A DNA stretch of 64,000 bases from Desulfuromonas sp. DDH964. GTDB lineage: Bacteria; Desulfobacterota; Desulfuromonadia; Desulfuromonadales; DDH964. The notes below the pieces were generated by a model, which worked only from the letters and a program-made list of their open reading frames with translations, had not been told where the DNA came from and made no database searches. The DNA is taken from NCBI RefSeq assembly GCF_001611275.1, contig NZ_CP015080.1, positions 992,001 through 1,056,000 of the forward strand, written 5' to 3'. This document shows, piece by piece, positions 21,949-31,546 of the stretch (its first letter is position 1; the number at the start of each line of letters is the position of its first letter). Both the position numbers and the translations under genes were made by a program.

Positions 21949-23083
21949 TCGCTCCCGCCCCGGGCTCTTCCGGAGCGTCCTTTTCGAAGTCCTCCCAGGA
22001 GAGGTCGGAGGCGGAGGAGATCCCCGAGACCTTGAGCTTGAAGTCGTCGGGGTTGGAGCATTGACGCAGCGCCTCGTCGAAGGTGATCAGCTTCTTCTGC
22101 AAAAGACCCATCAGCGCCTGGTCGAAGGTCTGCATGCCGTAGGAGACGAACCCCTGGGCGATGGCGTCGCGCAAAAGCCGCGTCTTTTCCTTGTCGTCGA
22201 TCAGCTCGCGCACCCGGGCCGAGGAGATCATGACTTCGACGGCGGCGACGCGCCCCTTGCCGTCGGCCCGCGGCACCAGGCGCTGCGAGACGACCCCCTT
22301 GAGGATGGCCGAGAGCTGCAGCCGGACCTGGCGCTGCTGGTAGGGGGGGAAGACCGAGATGATGCGGTTGATCGTCTCCGGGGCGTCGATGGTGTGCAGG
22401 GTCGAGAGGACGAGGTGACCGGTCTCGGCGGCGGTGATCGCCGTTTCGATCGTCTCGTAGTCGCGCATCTCGCCGACCAGGATGACGTCCGGATCCTGGC
22501 GCAGGGCGCTCTTCAGGGCGATGTCGAAGCCCTCGGTGTCGAAGCCGACCTCGCGCTGGTTGATGATGCTTTTCTTGTCGCGATGCAGGTACTCGATCGG
22601 ATCTTCGATGGTGACGATGTGGGCGGTGCGGTTGGCGTTGATGAAGTCGATCATCGCCGCCAGGGTGGTCGACTTGCCGGAACCGGTGGCGCCGGTAACG
22701 AGGATCAGTCCGCGCGGCTCCATGGCGATCTTTTTCAGCGCTGGCGGCAGCAGCAGGTCGTCGAGAGACTTGATTTCAAAGGGAATGGCGCGGAAGACCA
22801 TCGACACCGAACCGCGCTGGGCGAAGACGTTGACGCGGAAGCGGCCGAGGCCCGGCACGCCGTAGGAGAGGTCGACCTCGTGGACCTGCTCGAAGCGCGC
22901 CTGCTGCTGCTCGTTCATGATGTCGAGGGCCATCTGCCGGGTCTGGTCGGGACCGATGCGCGGCGCCTTGGGGAGCGGACGCAGCGCACCGTCGATACGG
23001 TAGATGGGGGGCAGGCCGGCCTTGAGGTGGACGTCCGAGGCGCGGGATTTGAGGGCCATGCCGAGGATGTCGTTGAGTTGCAT
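21917..23083 (-). CDS. pilT: type IV pilus retraction ATPase, PilT family
   Basis: PilT-type ATPases power pilus retraction and twitching from the cytoplasmic face. The 388-residue product has the N-terminal PAS-like domain, Walker [17 protein letters not shown] near residue 130, an Asp box, and Walker [17 protein letters not shown] followed by the His box AAETGHLV. The C-terminus carries an acidic extension ending near [10 protein letters not shown], longer than classic PilT. The start at 23083 (MQLNDILG) is 4 bp after the recA stop. Geobacter relatives carry several PilT paralogues; which one this equals cannot be told here. Confidence 0.95.
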   Translation of the reverse strand: MQLNDILGMALKSRASDVHLKAGLPPIYRIDGALRPLPKAPRIGPDQTRQMALDIMNEQQQARFEQVHEVDLSYGVPGLGRFRVNVFAQRGSVSMVFRAIPFEIKSLDDLLLPPALKKIAMEPRGLILVTGATGSGKSTTLAAMIDFINANRTAHIVTIEDPIEYLHRDKKSIINQREVGFDTEGFDIALKSALRQDPDVILVGEMRDYETIETAITAAETGHLVLSTLHTIDAPETINRIISVFPPYQQRQVRLQLSAILKGVVSQRLVPRADGKGRVAAVEVMISSARVRELIDDKEKTRLLRDAIAQGFVSYGMQTFDQALMGLLQKKLITFDEALRQCSNPDDFKLKVSGISSASDLSWEDFEKDAPEEPGAGANDEQIDIERF

Positions 23084-23087
23084 GGTG

Positions 23088-24104
<1,017 letters not shown>

Positions 24105-24128
24105 CTGCTCGTCCTCCGAAATGTTGGG

Positions 24129-24713
24129 TTACTGGTTAACGGTTCCGGACCGGGGTGCCGCGGCGCCAAGGGGAACGCTGTGCCGGGGGAGATGGAGCGC
24201 TCCGCCCGGTCGCAGGCGACTTTCATAGAGGACCAGGCGGGTCACCGGCAACCGGCCACAGTCCCATTCCCCATGCCGGGCCAGCAGCGGTCCGGCGGCA
24301 AGCCCTGATCCGCGGTGCCGACCGAGGGTGAGGTGTGGGAAAAAGGGGCGCTGCTCTCGGGGGATACCCGCATCCGGAAGCTGTCGTTCGAAGGCGTCGT
24401 GGAGCGCCGCCAACTCCCCCCGGTCGCGGACTCCCAGCCAGAAAACCCGGGCCCGGTTCGCTGCGGGGAAGCTGCCGAGGCCGATCAGGTCGACGGCGAA
24501 AGGGGCGTGCAGGCGCCCTATCGATAGCATGATTTTGCCTATTTTTTCAAGCGATTCTTCGTCGAGGTCGCCGAAAAAGCGCAGCGTCAGGTGAAGGGTT
24601 TCAGGCCGGCTCCAGCGGACTGCCGGGAGGTCGGCGCGCAACCCCGCAATCAAATCATGCAACCGGTCGCGGACTTCCCCGGGAAGGGGGATGGCGAGGA
24701 AGGCACGGGTCAT
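24129..24713 (-). CDS. thpR: RNA 2',3'-cyclic phosphodiesterase
   Basis: The 194-residue product belongs to the 2H phosphoesterase superfamily, with two HxTx motifs, HLTLRFFGD near residue 40 and HLTLGRH near 126. ThpR hydrolyses 2',3'-cyclic phosphate ends on RNA; older names call it 2'-5' RNA ligase. Its ATG overlaps the preceding sensor-kinase stop by 4 bp, so it is coupled to that gene, and recA follows by 24 bp. Confidence 0.93.
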   Translation of the reverse strand: MTRAFLAIPLPGEVRDRLHDLIAGLRADLPAVRWSRPETLHLTLRFFGDLDEESLEKIGKIMLSIGRLHAPFAVDLIGLGSFPAANRARVFWLGVRDRGELAALHDAFERQLPDAGIPREQRPFFPHLTLGRHRGSGLAAGPLLARHGEWDCGRLPVTRLVLYESRLRPGGALHLPRHSVPLGAAAPRSGTVNQ

Positions 24714-27574
24714 CCGCCCTCCGCCAGGGCCGGGGCGACGGCGGCGCTCCCAGCCTCGGGGGCGATGGCCGGCAGCAGCAGGTGGAAGGCACTCCCGTCG
24801 CCGTCGGCGGTCCCCGAGCTTTCGACCCAGACCATGCCGCCGTGGGCCTCGATCACCCCTTTCACCAGGGCCAGGCCCAGTCCCACCCCCTTGCCACCGA
24901 AACGGCTGGTGGAGGTGAAATGGCTGGCGATCTCGCCGACTTCATAGAACTTGTCGAAGATGCGCAGCTGCTCTTCGGGATCGATCCCGACCCCCGAATC
25001 CCGGATGGTGATCTGCAGCAACTGGTCCGGGGGCGGGGTGCGGAAGAAGCGCGGAGAAAAGGGTTTGAGCTGTTCTTGCCGCGCCAGAATCTCGGCACTG
25101 CGGCGCAGGTGGCCGGATATCGTTATGACCCCACCGGCCGGGGTGAATTTGACGGCATTTTCGAGCAGGCGACCGAAGGTGCGGCGCAGGTGGTGGGCGT
25201 CTCCGTTGAGCCGGACTGCATCGGGGAACATGATGATTTCGAGGCGCAGGCTGCGCTCGTCCATCCGCGGCTTAAATTCCTCGTGGAGGCGGCTGACGAG
25301 GTCGAAGGCGGCGACCGGCTCCCGGCTCAGGTAGAGGTCCTGGGACTCGATGCGGGCCACTTCCAGCAGGTCGCCGACCACCTCGTTGAGGCGCAATCCC
25401 CCCTGCTGCACGGCGGAGAGGGCGATTCTCCCGTCGTCGTCGAGGCTGCTGCCGAAACGGTCGGCAAGGAGTTCACTGCCGGAAAGAATGTAGGTCAGCG
25501 GCGTGCGCAGTTCGTGGGAGGCGAGGGCGAGGAACTGGCTCTTCATCCGCTCCAGGTGTTCCAGCGAGCGCTTGCTTTCCGTCATCCGGCTGAGGTTGTC
25601 ACGCAGCCGCTGGCGCGAAATCCTGAGCTCGCGGTTGCTGGCCTGGGTGAGCCGGTTCTGCCAGGCCAGGGCCTCGAAGAGGTTGGCGCCCTGGACGGCG
25701 GTGCCGAGCTGGCGGCCGATCGCCAGCAGCAGGTTGATTTCGTCGCGCCGGTAGAGTTGCTTGTGCCGGGCGAAGAGGAAAAAGACCCCGACCGTCTGGT
25801 CATTGGCGATCAGGGGGACGGCCTGGAAGGCCCGCCAGCCCGCTTCCCGGACCGGCTCGAAATGAACCCGGCGGTCCCGTTGCAAGTCGGCAGAGCCTTT
25901 GGGCTGGCCGCTCTTCATGACCCGGCCGACGACGCCGATGTCGCTGGCGATTTCAGCGAACATGGCAACGATCTCAGGGGGGAGGCCGTGATGAGCCTCC
26001 AGCCGCAGGCGGGTGCCGGACTCCCGGGCGAGGAAGATGCCGCCGCCGCTGGCGGCGAAGTTTTCCACCAGGCGCTGCAGGATGGCGGCGAGCATCCCCG
26101 GCAGGTCGCTGCTGTTGGCAGCGAGCAGACTGATTTCGTTGACCAGGGTGAGGTCGCGGTTGCGCTGGCGCAGTTCCTGGTTGATCCGCTTGCGTTCGGT
26201 GACGTCGCGCAGCACGCCATGTACGACCTTCTGTTGGCCGAGCTGGCCGAGGCGGGCGTGCACAGCGCCGGTGAAGAGGCTGCCGTCCTTGCGGCGGAAG
26301 ATGAGGTCGTCACTCTCCCCGTAGCCCTTTTGGCGAACGGTGTGCACCAGGCGCAGAAAGCGGCGCCGTTGCTGGCCGGGAAAGAGAACTTCGAGGGAGA
26401 GGCAGTGAATCTCCGCGGCACTGTAGCCGAGCAGCTCCTCGGCCTGCCGGTTGATTTCGAGCAGGGAGCCGTCCCCCGGGTCGAGGAAAAAGAGGGCGTC
26501 ACCGGCATGGTCGAGCAGGTGCTGATAGCGCTGGTTGGCGAGTTCGAGATCCGCGCTCAGTTGCTGGAGATCGCTCCCCTGCCCGCGGCAGGTCGCGGTG
26601 CGGGTGGCCAGCTCCTGTTGCAAACGTTGTTGCCGCCAGGCGAAACCGGCCAGGGTGGCGCTGGCAAGGAGCAGCAGGGGACCGGCCCAGGGGGCGTGCG
26701 GCAAGGGTGCGCTCGGTTCCGGCACCGGGAAAACCAGCCCCAGTGACCAGTGGCTCTCGCCGATTCGCAGCGGCGTGAGACGCAGGGTCGTGCCACCGGC
26801 TGCTGCCGCGGGTGATTGCAGCAGCAGCGCGGCGGCCAGTGGCGTCGGCAGATCCGCTACCGGCTCGGCGCAGCCTTGCCGGAGCCATTTGCGGAGGGAA
26901 GTTTCTTCCTCTTCGGCAGCGAGGTAGATTGCCGGCCGGCCGTCGAGGCCGGGGTTGGTGTGAAGCAGGAAACGCCCGCCGGCATCGACGATAAAAGCGA
27001 GGTCGGCCTGCCCCGTCAGTTCCGCCAGGGTCGCGGCGGCCAAGCGGCGCAGGTCGACCAGCGCACCGTATTCCCCGCTGATCGTGGTGCCGGAGTAGAA
27101 CGGCTGCCGCAGCGCGAGTAGCGGCGGGTCGGCTTCGCTGAGGAGTTGCAGCCGGGAGGGGTGGGTGGATAGCTGCTGCAGTTGCGGGAGCCCGCCCAGG
27201 TCGGTGAGGACACCCGCCGGGTATGCGCCTATCGCTCGACCATGACTGTCGAGACGGTATAGGGCGGTCAGGAGGGGCTCCGGGAATTCGTGGTAGAGCA
27301 GTTCCATTCCGGCGGAGTCGCTGGCCGGGGGGGGGCTCCCCTGCCCGGCCGATTCCGCGAGGTGGGCCAGTCCTTCCTGCAGCCGCTGCAAGGGCCATTC
27401 GAGGCGCCGTGCCGCCTGCGCGGCGAGGGCCGCCTGGCGTCCGAGCCGGAGCCGGTCAGATTTGCTCGCCGTCCCTGCCTGCAGCGCGGTCAGCAGCTCG
27501 ATGAGAGCGAGCAGCAGCATCCCGGCGAGGACCAGGAAAAGTGCGGTGCGCTGCCATCGATGCGACCGGTTCAT
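24710..27574 (-). CDS. membrane sensor histidine kinase with PAS and GAF domains
   Basis: The 954-residue product has a membrane segment near residues 8-28, a periplasmic sensor region of about 270 residues with Cache-like sequence, a second membrane segment near 295-312, a PAS domain (YQHLLDHAGDALFFLDPGDG, about 345-460), a GAF domain (about 470-640), a HisKA domain with the phospho-acceptor in LALASHELRTPLTYI and an HATPase domain (NAVKFTPAGG, DSGVGID, GKGVGLGLAL). No receiver domain and no partner regulator lie beside it. The ATG at 27574 was preferred; another at 27589 is possible. It starts close to the cinA stop. Confidence 0.9.
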   Translation of the reverse strand: MNRSHRWQRTALFLVLAGMLLLALIELLTALQAGTASKSDRLRLGRQAALAAQAARRLEWPLQRLQEGLAHLAESAGQGSPPPASDSAGMELLYHEFPEPLLTALYRLDSHGRAIGAYPAGVLTDLGGLPQLQQLSTHPSRLQLLSEADPPLLALRQPFYSGTTISGEYGALVDLRRLAAATLAELTGQADLAFIVDAGGRFLLHTNPGLDGRPAIYLAAEEEETSLRKWLRQGCAEPVADLPTPLAAALLLQSPAAAAGGTTLRLTPLRIGESHWSLGLVFPVPEPSAPLPHAPWAGPLLLLASATLAGFAWRQQRLQQELATRTATCRGQGSDLQQLSADLELANQRYQHLLDHAGDALFFLDPGDGSLLEINRQAEELLGYSAAEIHCLSLEVLFPGQQRRRFLRLVHTVRQKGYGESDDLIFRRKDGSLFTGAVHARLGQLGQQKVVHGVLRDVTERKRINQELRQRNRDLTLVNEISLLAANSSDLPGMLAAILQRLVENFAASGGGIFLARESGTRLRLEAHHGLPPEIVAMFAEIASDIGVVGRVMKSGQPKGSADLQRDRRVHFEPVREAGWRAFQAVPLIANDQTVGVFFLFARHKQLYRRDEINLLLAIGRQLGTAVQGANLFEALAWQNRLTQASNRELRISRQRLRDNLSRMTESKRSLEHLERMKSQFLALASHELRTPLTYILSGSELLADRFGSSLDDDGRIALSAVQQGGLRLNEVVGDLLEVARIESQDLYLSREPVAAFDLVSRLHEEFKPRMDERSLRLEIIMFPDAVRLNGDAHHLRRTFGRLLENAVKFTPAGGVITISGHLRRSAEILARQEQLKPFSPRFFRTPPPDQLLQITIRDSGVGIDPEEQLRIFDKFYEVGEIASHFTSTSRFGGKGVGLGLALVKGVIEAHGGMVWVESSGTADGDGSAFHLLLPAIAPEAGSAAVAPALAEGG

Positions 27575-27611
27575 GACGGGCTCTTTCATCCTTGCGTGAT
27601 GGGGCTTGCCT

Positions 27612-28856
27612 TCAGCCGGCCGCAACTGCCATCAAATGGCGGCGCAGGCTGTCGAGGGCCGTGTAGGCGCTTAAGGTGCGCACCGCCTGGCGATCACCGG
27701 GAAAGAGGTAGCGGTTGACCGCAGCTCCGGCGTCGCCGGCCAGGGCGATGAAGACCGTCCCCACCGGTTTTCCCGGGGTGCCGCCCGCGGGCCCGGCGAT
27801 GCCGGTAATGGCCAGGGCGAGATCGGTCCCGGCGGCAAGACGCAGGCCGCGGGCCATCGCCTCGGCACACTCGGCGCTGACCGCCCCCGGCCCGTTGAGG
27901 ATCGTCTCCGGGACGCCGAGCCAGTCTTGCTTGGCGCTGTTGGCGTAGGTCACGGCGCCCCGTTCGAAAAAGGTGGAAGCGCCCGGGATGTCGGTCAGCA
28001 GCTTGGCGACCAGGCCGCCGGTGCAGGATTCGGCCAGCGCCAGGGTCTGTCCGGCATTGGTCAGCAGGCGGGCGACGTTGCCGGCCAGGGTCTCTTCACC
28101 GCTGGCGACAAGGTAGCTGTCGCAGGCCCGCCGCGCCCAAACCTCGGCCCGATCGAGCCGGGCATCGGCATCTTCCCCGGTCGCGCGGAGCTTGACCAGG
28201 ACCTCGGGGAACTCGACCGCGTAGGCCAGTTCGATCCCCGCCGGGAGGCCGCTGTCGGCCAGGAGCTCCTCACAGCGCGGCTCGGCGAGGCCGAAGAGCC
28301 GCAGCACCCGCTGCCGGCTCGCTGGGGCGCCGGGATGATCCGCCTCCAGCCGGGGGAGAACTTCCTCCCGCAACATGGCGATCATCTCGGCCGGTACCCC
28401 CGGCAGGAAGTAAAGGCTCCGTCCCCGTTCCCGGAGCTGGAAACCGGGAGCGCTCCCCTGGCGGTTGGGAAGCAGGGTCGCCTTTTGCGGCAGCAGCGCC
28501 TGCTTTTCGTCCCCGGTATGCATGCTGCTGCGCCGCGAGTCGAACCAGGCGCGGATCTGGGCCAGGGCTTCGTCGTTGAGGATCAGGCGACGGCCAAAGG
28601 CACGCGCGGCACCGCGGGCGGTCAAATCGTCGGCGGTCGGGCCGAGGCCGCCGCTGACGAGAATCACCTGGTTGCGGCTGGCGAGAGTCAGCAGGGTATC
28701 GGCAATCGCCGTTTCGCTGTCGCCGACACTCAGGCGCTCCCGCACCCGGTAGCCGTAGTCAGCGAGGAGCCGGGCCATGGCCGGGGTGTTGGTGTCGGCA
28801 ATCTCACCATTTAGCAGTTCGTCGCCAATGGTAAGGATGGCGAGATCAGGGCCCAT
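27612..28856 (-). CDS. cinA: CinA-like nicotinamide-nucleotide amidase/ADP-ribose pyrophosphatase
   Basis: The 414-residue product has the two-domain layout of CinA. The N-terminal MoCF-like domain begins LAILTIGDELLNGEIADTN and carries SGGLGPTADDLT near residue 70; it hydrolyses ADP-ribose. The C-terminal deamidase domain has LALAESCTGGLVAKLL near 270 and is the PncC-type amidase converting nicotinamide mononucleotide to nicotinate mononucleotide in NAD recycling. It follows pgpA by 33 bp and precedes the sensor kinase. Confidence 0.94.
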   Translation of the reverse strand: MGPDLAILTIGDELLNGEIADTNTPAMARLLADYGYRVRERLSVGDSETAIADTLLTLASRNQVILVSGGLGPTADDLTARGAARAFGRRLILNDEALAQIRAWFDSRRSSMHTGDEKQALLPQKATLLPNRQGSAPGFQLRERGRSLYFLPGVPAEMIAMLREEVLPRLEADHPGAPASRQRVLRLFGLAEPRCEELLADSGLPAGIELAYAVEFPEVLVKLRATGEDADARLDRAEVWARRACDSYLVASGEETLAGNVARLLTNAGQTLALAESCTGGLVAKLLTDIPGASTFFERGAVTYANSAKQDWLGVPETILNGPGAVSAECAEAMARGLRLAAGTDLALAITGIAGPAGGTPGKPVGTVFIALAGDAGAAVNRYLFPGDRQAVRTLSAYTALDSLRRHLMAVAAG

Positions 28857-28889
28857 GAGGTTTCCCTTCGCTGCAATCGTGCGCTGGCA

Positions 28890-29348
28890 TCAGCCGAGCC
28901 CGAACACCGACAAGGTGAGGCGCAGCGCCGCCGCCGCGTAGAGGCCCGCCATGACATCGTCGAAGACCACGCCGACCCCGTTCTTCCAGCGCCGGTCGAT
29001 CCAGGAGACCGGCGGCGGCTTGAAAACGTCGAAGAGGCGGAACCAGAAGAAGCCGAGGAGCGCCGCCGGCCAGGAGAAGGGGAGGAGGGCGACGGTGGCC
29101 AGGTAGCCGACCAACTCGTCGATGACGATGCGGCCGTCGTCGGTCACTCCGTAGATGCGCCCGGCCGCCTCGGCGACCCAGCAGGCGAGGGCGAGCAGGG
29201 CGCACCAGGTGAGAAGCCAGAGCGGCGCCGGCAGGCCGGCGAGGAGCCAGAAGACCGGGATCCCGGCGAGGGTGCCGAAGGTCCCCGAGGCGACCGGGGC
29301 GTAGCCGAGGCCGGCATTGCTGGAGAGAAAGAGGATGAAACGGCGCAT
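28890..29348 (-). CDS. pgpA: phosphatidylglycerophosphatase A
   Basis: PgpA removes the phosphate from phosphatidylglycerol phosphate in the inner membrane, finishing phosphatidylglycerol synthesis. The 152-residue product has the conserved N-terminal GTFGTLAGIP (residues 22-31), the acidic motif IVIDELVGYL near 74 and FRLFDVFKPPP near 102, with four likely membrane segments. It lies between larC (35 bp) and cinA. Confidence 0.94.
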   Translation of the reverse strand: MRRFILFLSSNAGLGYAPVASGTFGTLAGIPVFWLLAGLPAPLWLLTWCALLALACWVAEAAGRIYGVTDDGRIVIDELVGYLATVALLPFSWPAALLGFFWFRLFDVFKPPPVSWIDRRWKNGVGVVFDDVMAGLYAAAALRLTLSVFGLG

Positions 29349-29383
29349 GGACTTCGGCGGCTCCCAGGGGACGCGGTGCGGGG

Positions 29384-30571
29384 TTAGGGCTGTTTTTCGA
29401 AGCGGGCCGCGGCGGCCTGCTCAACCTGTCGGTAGACGGCCGGCAGCGGAGTGCCGCTGGCGGCGGCCAGCTCGCGGCAGCTTTCGAACTCGGGGGTGAT
29501 GCGCAACAGCTCGCTCCCCTCGTAGAGCAGCTTGATGCGGGCGGTGCCGAGGAGGGTTTCGACGCTGGCGGTCTCCCGGTGCAACTTGAGGCGGCGTTCC
29601 CGGCGCAGACGCAGGCCGCTGGCGCTGCTTTCGCGCAGAATCAGCCGGGCCAGGGCACTCTCCAGTTCCGGCGGCGCGACCACGGTCAGGCGCAGGCCCG
29701 GCCGGTTTTTCTTCATCTGCAGCGGCGCGAAGCCGGCATCGAGCGCGCCGGCGGCCAGCAGTCGCTCCAGCAGCCCCCCCAGCCATTCGGGGTTGCTGTC
29801 GTCGAGATGGCTCTCAAGGACCGTGACTTCGTCGCTCTCCAGGCCACCGCTCTCCAGGGTACCGAGGAATCCGCGCAGCAGGTTCGGCCGGTCGGAGAGG
29901 TCGCGGCTGCCGACACCGTAGCCGATCCGTTCCAGGGTCATGGCCGGCATCGGGCCAAAGCGGGCGACCTCGGCCACGATCGCCGCCCCGGTCGGCGTGA
30001 CCAGTTCCTGGGCGCAGTCGCCGCTGGTGATCGGCGCCCCGCGCAGCAGTTCGGCGGTGGCCGGCGCCGGCAGCGGGTAGCGTCCATGACCGGTCGCGAC
30101 GAGGCCGTGGGCGAGGGGGAGGGGGAGGGGGGCGCAGACGATCTGTTGCGGCGCGAGCCGGGTCAGGCCGACGGCCGCGCCGACGATGTCGATGATCGAA
30201 TCGAGGGCGCCGACCTCGTGGAAGTGGACCTTTTCGAGGGGGATGCCGTGGACCCTGGCCTCGGCTTTGCCGAGGCGGCGAAAGATGCGCCGGGCGAGGT
30301 CGCGCACCGGCGGATCGAGGGGGGCTTGTGTCAGCAGTTGGTCGATGCCGGCCCAGGTGCGATGCTGGTCTTCTTCGGCGCAATGGACCAGGACCCGGCT
30401 GCCGGCCAGACCACGACGCTGTTCGCGCCGGCATTCGAGGCGCCAGCCGGGCAGGGCAAGGGGGGCAAGGCCGGCGAGAAGTTCGTTCTCGGTCAGGCCG
30501 AGATCGATCAGCAGGCCGAGGAACATGTCGCCGGAAATTCCGGAGAAGGGATCGAGGTAGAGCAGGCTCAT
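29384..30571 (-). CDS. larC: nickel-pincer cofactor biosynthesis protein LarC
   Basis: LarC inserts nickel into the pincer nucleotide cofactor used by lactate racemase and related enzymes. The 395-residue product starts MSLLYLDPFSGISGDMFLG, the conserved nickel/CTP-binding start, and has KVHFHEVGALDSIIDIVGA near residue 115. In Lactiplantibacillus plantarum the protein arises by a ribosomal frameshift from two frames; here it is one uninterrupted frame. The start overlaps the larB stop by 4 bp. Confidence 0.93.
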   Translation of the reverse strand: MSLLYLDPFSGISGDMFLGLLIDLGLTENELLAGLAPLALPGWRLECRREQRRGLAGSRVLVHCAEEDQHRTWAGIDQLLTQAPLDPPVRDLARRIFRRLGKAEARVHGIPLEKVHFHEVGALDSIIDIVGAAVGLTRLAPQQIVCAPLPLPLAHGLVATGHGRYPLPAPATAELLRGAPITSGDCAQELVTPTGAAIVAEVARFGPMPAMTLERIGYGVGSRDLSDRPNLLRGFLGTLESGGLESDEVTVLESHLDDSNPEWLGGLLERLLAAGALDAGFAPLQMKKNRPGLRLTVVAPPELESALARLILRESSASGLRLRRERRLKLHRETASVETLLGTARIKLLYEGSELLRITPEFESCRELAAASGTPLPAVYRQVEQAAAARFEKQP

Positions 30572-31332
30572 TCCCGGGCTCCCCCCAGGCGGTTGATGCG
30601 GGTGGCGGCGAAGGCGGCGCCGAAGCCGTTGTCGATATTGACCACGGTAACGCCGCTGGCGCAGGAATTGAGCATGCCGAGCAGTGCGGCGACGCCGGCG
30701 AAGGCCGCACCGTAGCCGACGGAGGTGGGGACGGCGATCACCGGCACCGCGACGATGCCACCGACCACCGACGGCAGGGCCCCCTCCATGCCGGCGACGA
30801 CGATGATAACCGCCGCCCGCTGCAACAGCTCCTGGCGCGCCAGCAGGCGGTGAATGCCGGCGACGCCGACATCGACCAGCTCTTCCACGCTGTTGCCGAG
30901 CATCCGGGCGGTGATCGCCGCCTCCCGGGCAACCGGCAGGTCGGAGGTGCCGGCACAGACGACCAGCACCGTGCCGCTGCCGACCGGGGCGATCGGCGCT
31001 TGCACCAGGCACCAGGTGCGGGCGTCGCTGTCGTACTCGGCCGCGGGGTGCTCCTGCCGCAGGGCTGCGGCCTTCTCCGCGTCGAGGCGGGTGACGAGGA
31101 TGTTGCGTCGGCGCTCGGCCATGTGACCGATGATCGTCCGCAGTTGGGCAAGACTCTTGCCTTGGCCGAGGATCACCTCCGGCGCGCCCTGGCGCAACTC
31201 CCGGTGGTGATCGATGTGCGCCACGCCGAGGTCGGCGAAGGGGAGGGCGCGCAATTGCTCCAGCCCGGCGTTCACCGACAGTTCGCCGCTGCGAATAGCG
31301 TCCAGGAGCTGTTTCAATTCGTTCTGATTCAT
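30568..31332 (-). CDS. larB: pyridinium-3,5-biscarboxylic acid mononucleotide synthase LarB
   Basis: LarB carboxylates nicotinate adenine dinucleotide, the first step to the nickel-pincer cofactor. The 254-residue product has a short helical N-terminus and a PurE/AIR-carboxylase-like C-terminal half (VCAGTSDLPVAREAAITA near 131, VVAGMEGALPSVVGG near 185). The start at MNQNELKQLL was chosen because upstream in-frame residues do not resemble the family. The partner sulfur-insertion gene larE and the racemase larA are not in this window. Confidence 0.93.
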   Translation of the reverse strand: MNQNELKQLLDAIRSGELSVNAGLEQLRALPFADLGVAHIDHHRELRQGAPEVILGQGKSLAQLRTIIGHMAERRRNILVTRLDAEKAAALRQEHPAAEYDSDARTWCLVQAPIAPVGSGTVLVVCAGTSDLPVAREAAITARMLGNSVEELVDVGVAGIHRLLARQELLQRAAVIIVVAGMEGALPSVVGGIVAVPVIAVPTSVGYGAAFAGVAALLGMLNSCASGVTVVNIDNGFGAAFAATRINRLGGARE

Positions 31333-31482
31333 GGTCCGTCCAGTCTGGCTTTGCAAGTGTCCAAATCTATCAGCTTGGACCGGGATTGCAACGACCAAAT
31401 CGGCCCAATTGATCTGGCCCGGCACCGGCCCTGTCACCAGCACAGGAATGGTTTCTTGTCCGGAAACTGCCATTGCGTCAAT

Positions 31483-31520
31483 GCAGACAGCCCCCACCGA
31501 AGATGGCAGGGGCTGTCTGC
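31483..31520. terminator. strong hairpin between ftsK and larB
   Basis: A perfect 12-bp stem (31483-31494 with 31509-31520, GCAGACAGCCCC) lies 27 bp after the ftsK stop. No T run follows on the minus strand, so it may be a Rho-aided terminator, an RNA-stabilising hairpin or a repeat. Confidence 0.5.
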
Positions 31521-31546
31521 TTGCAGTCTGAAAAGGAGGAACAGAC

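Noticed and set aside
24105..24128. SOS box before recA
   Set aside because: The 24-bp gap holds no recognisable LexA palindrome. The promoter may lie farther upstream or the regulator may differ.
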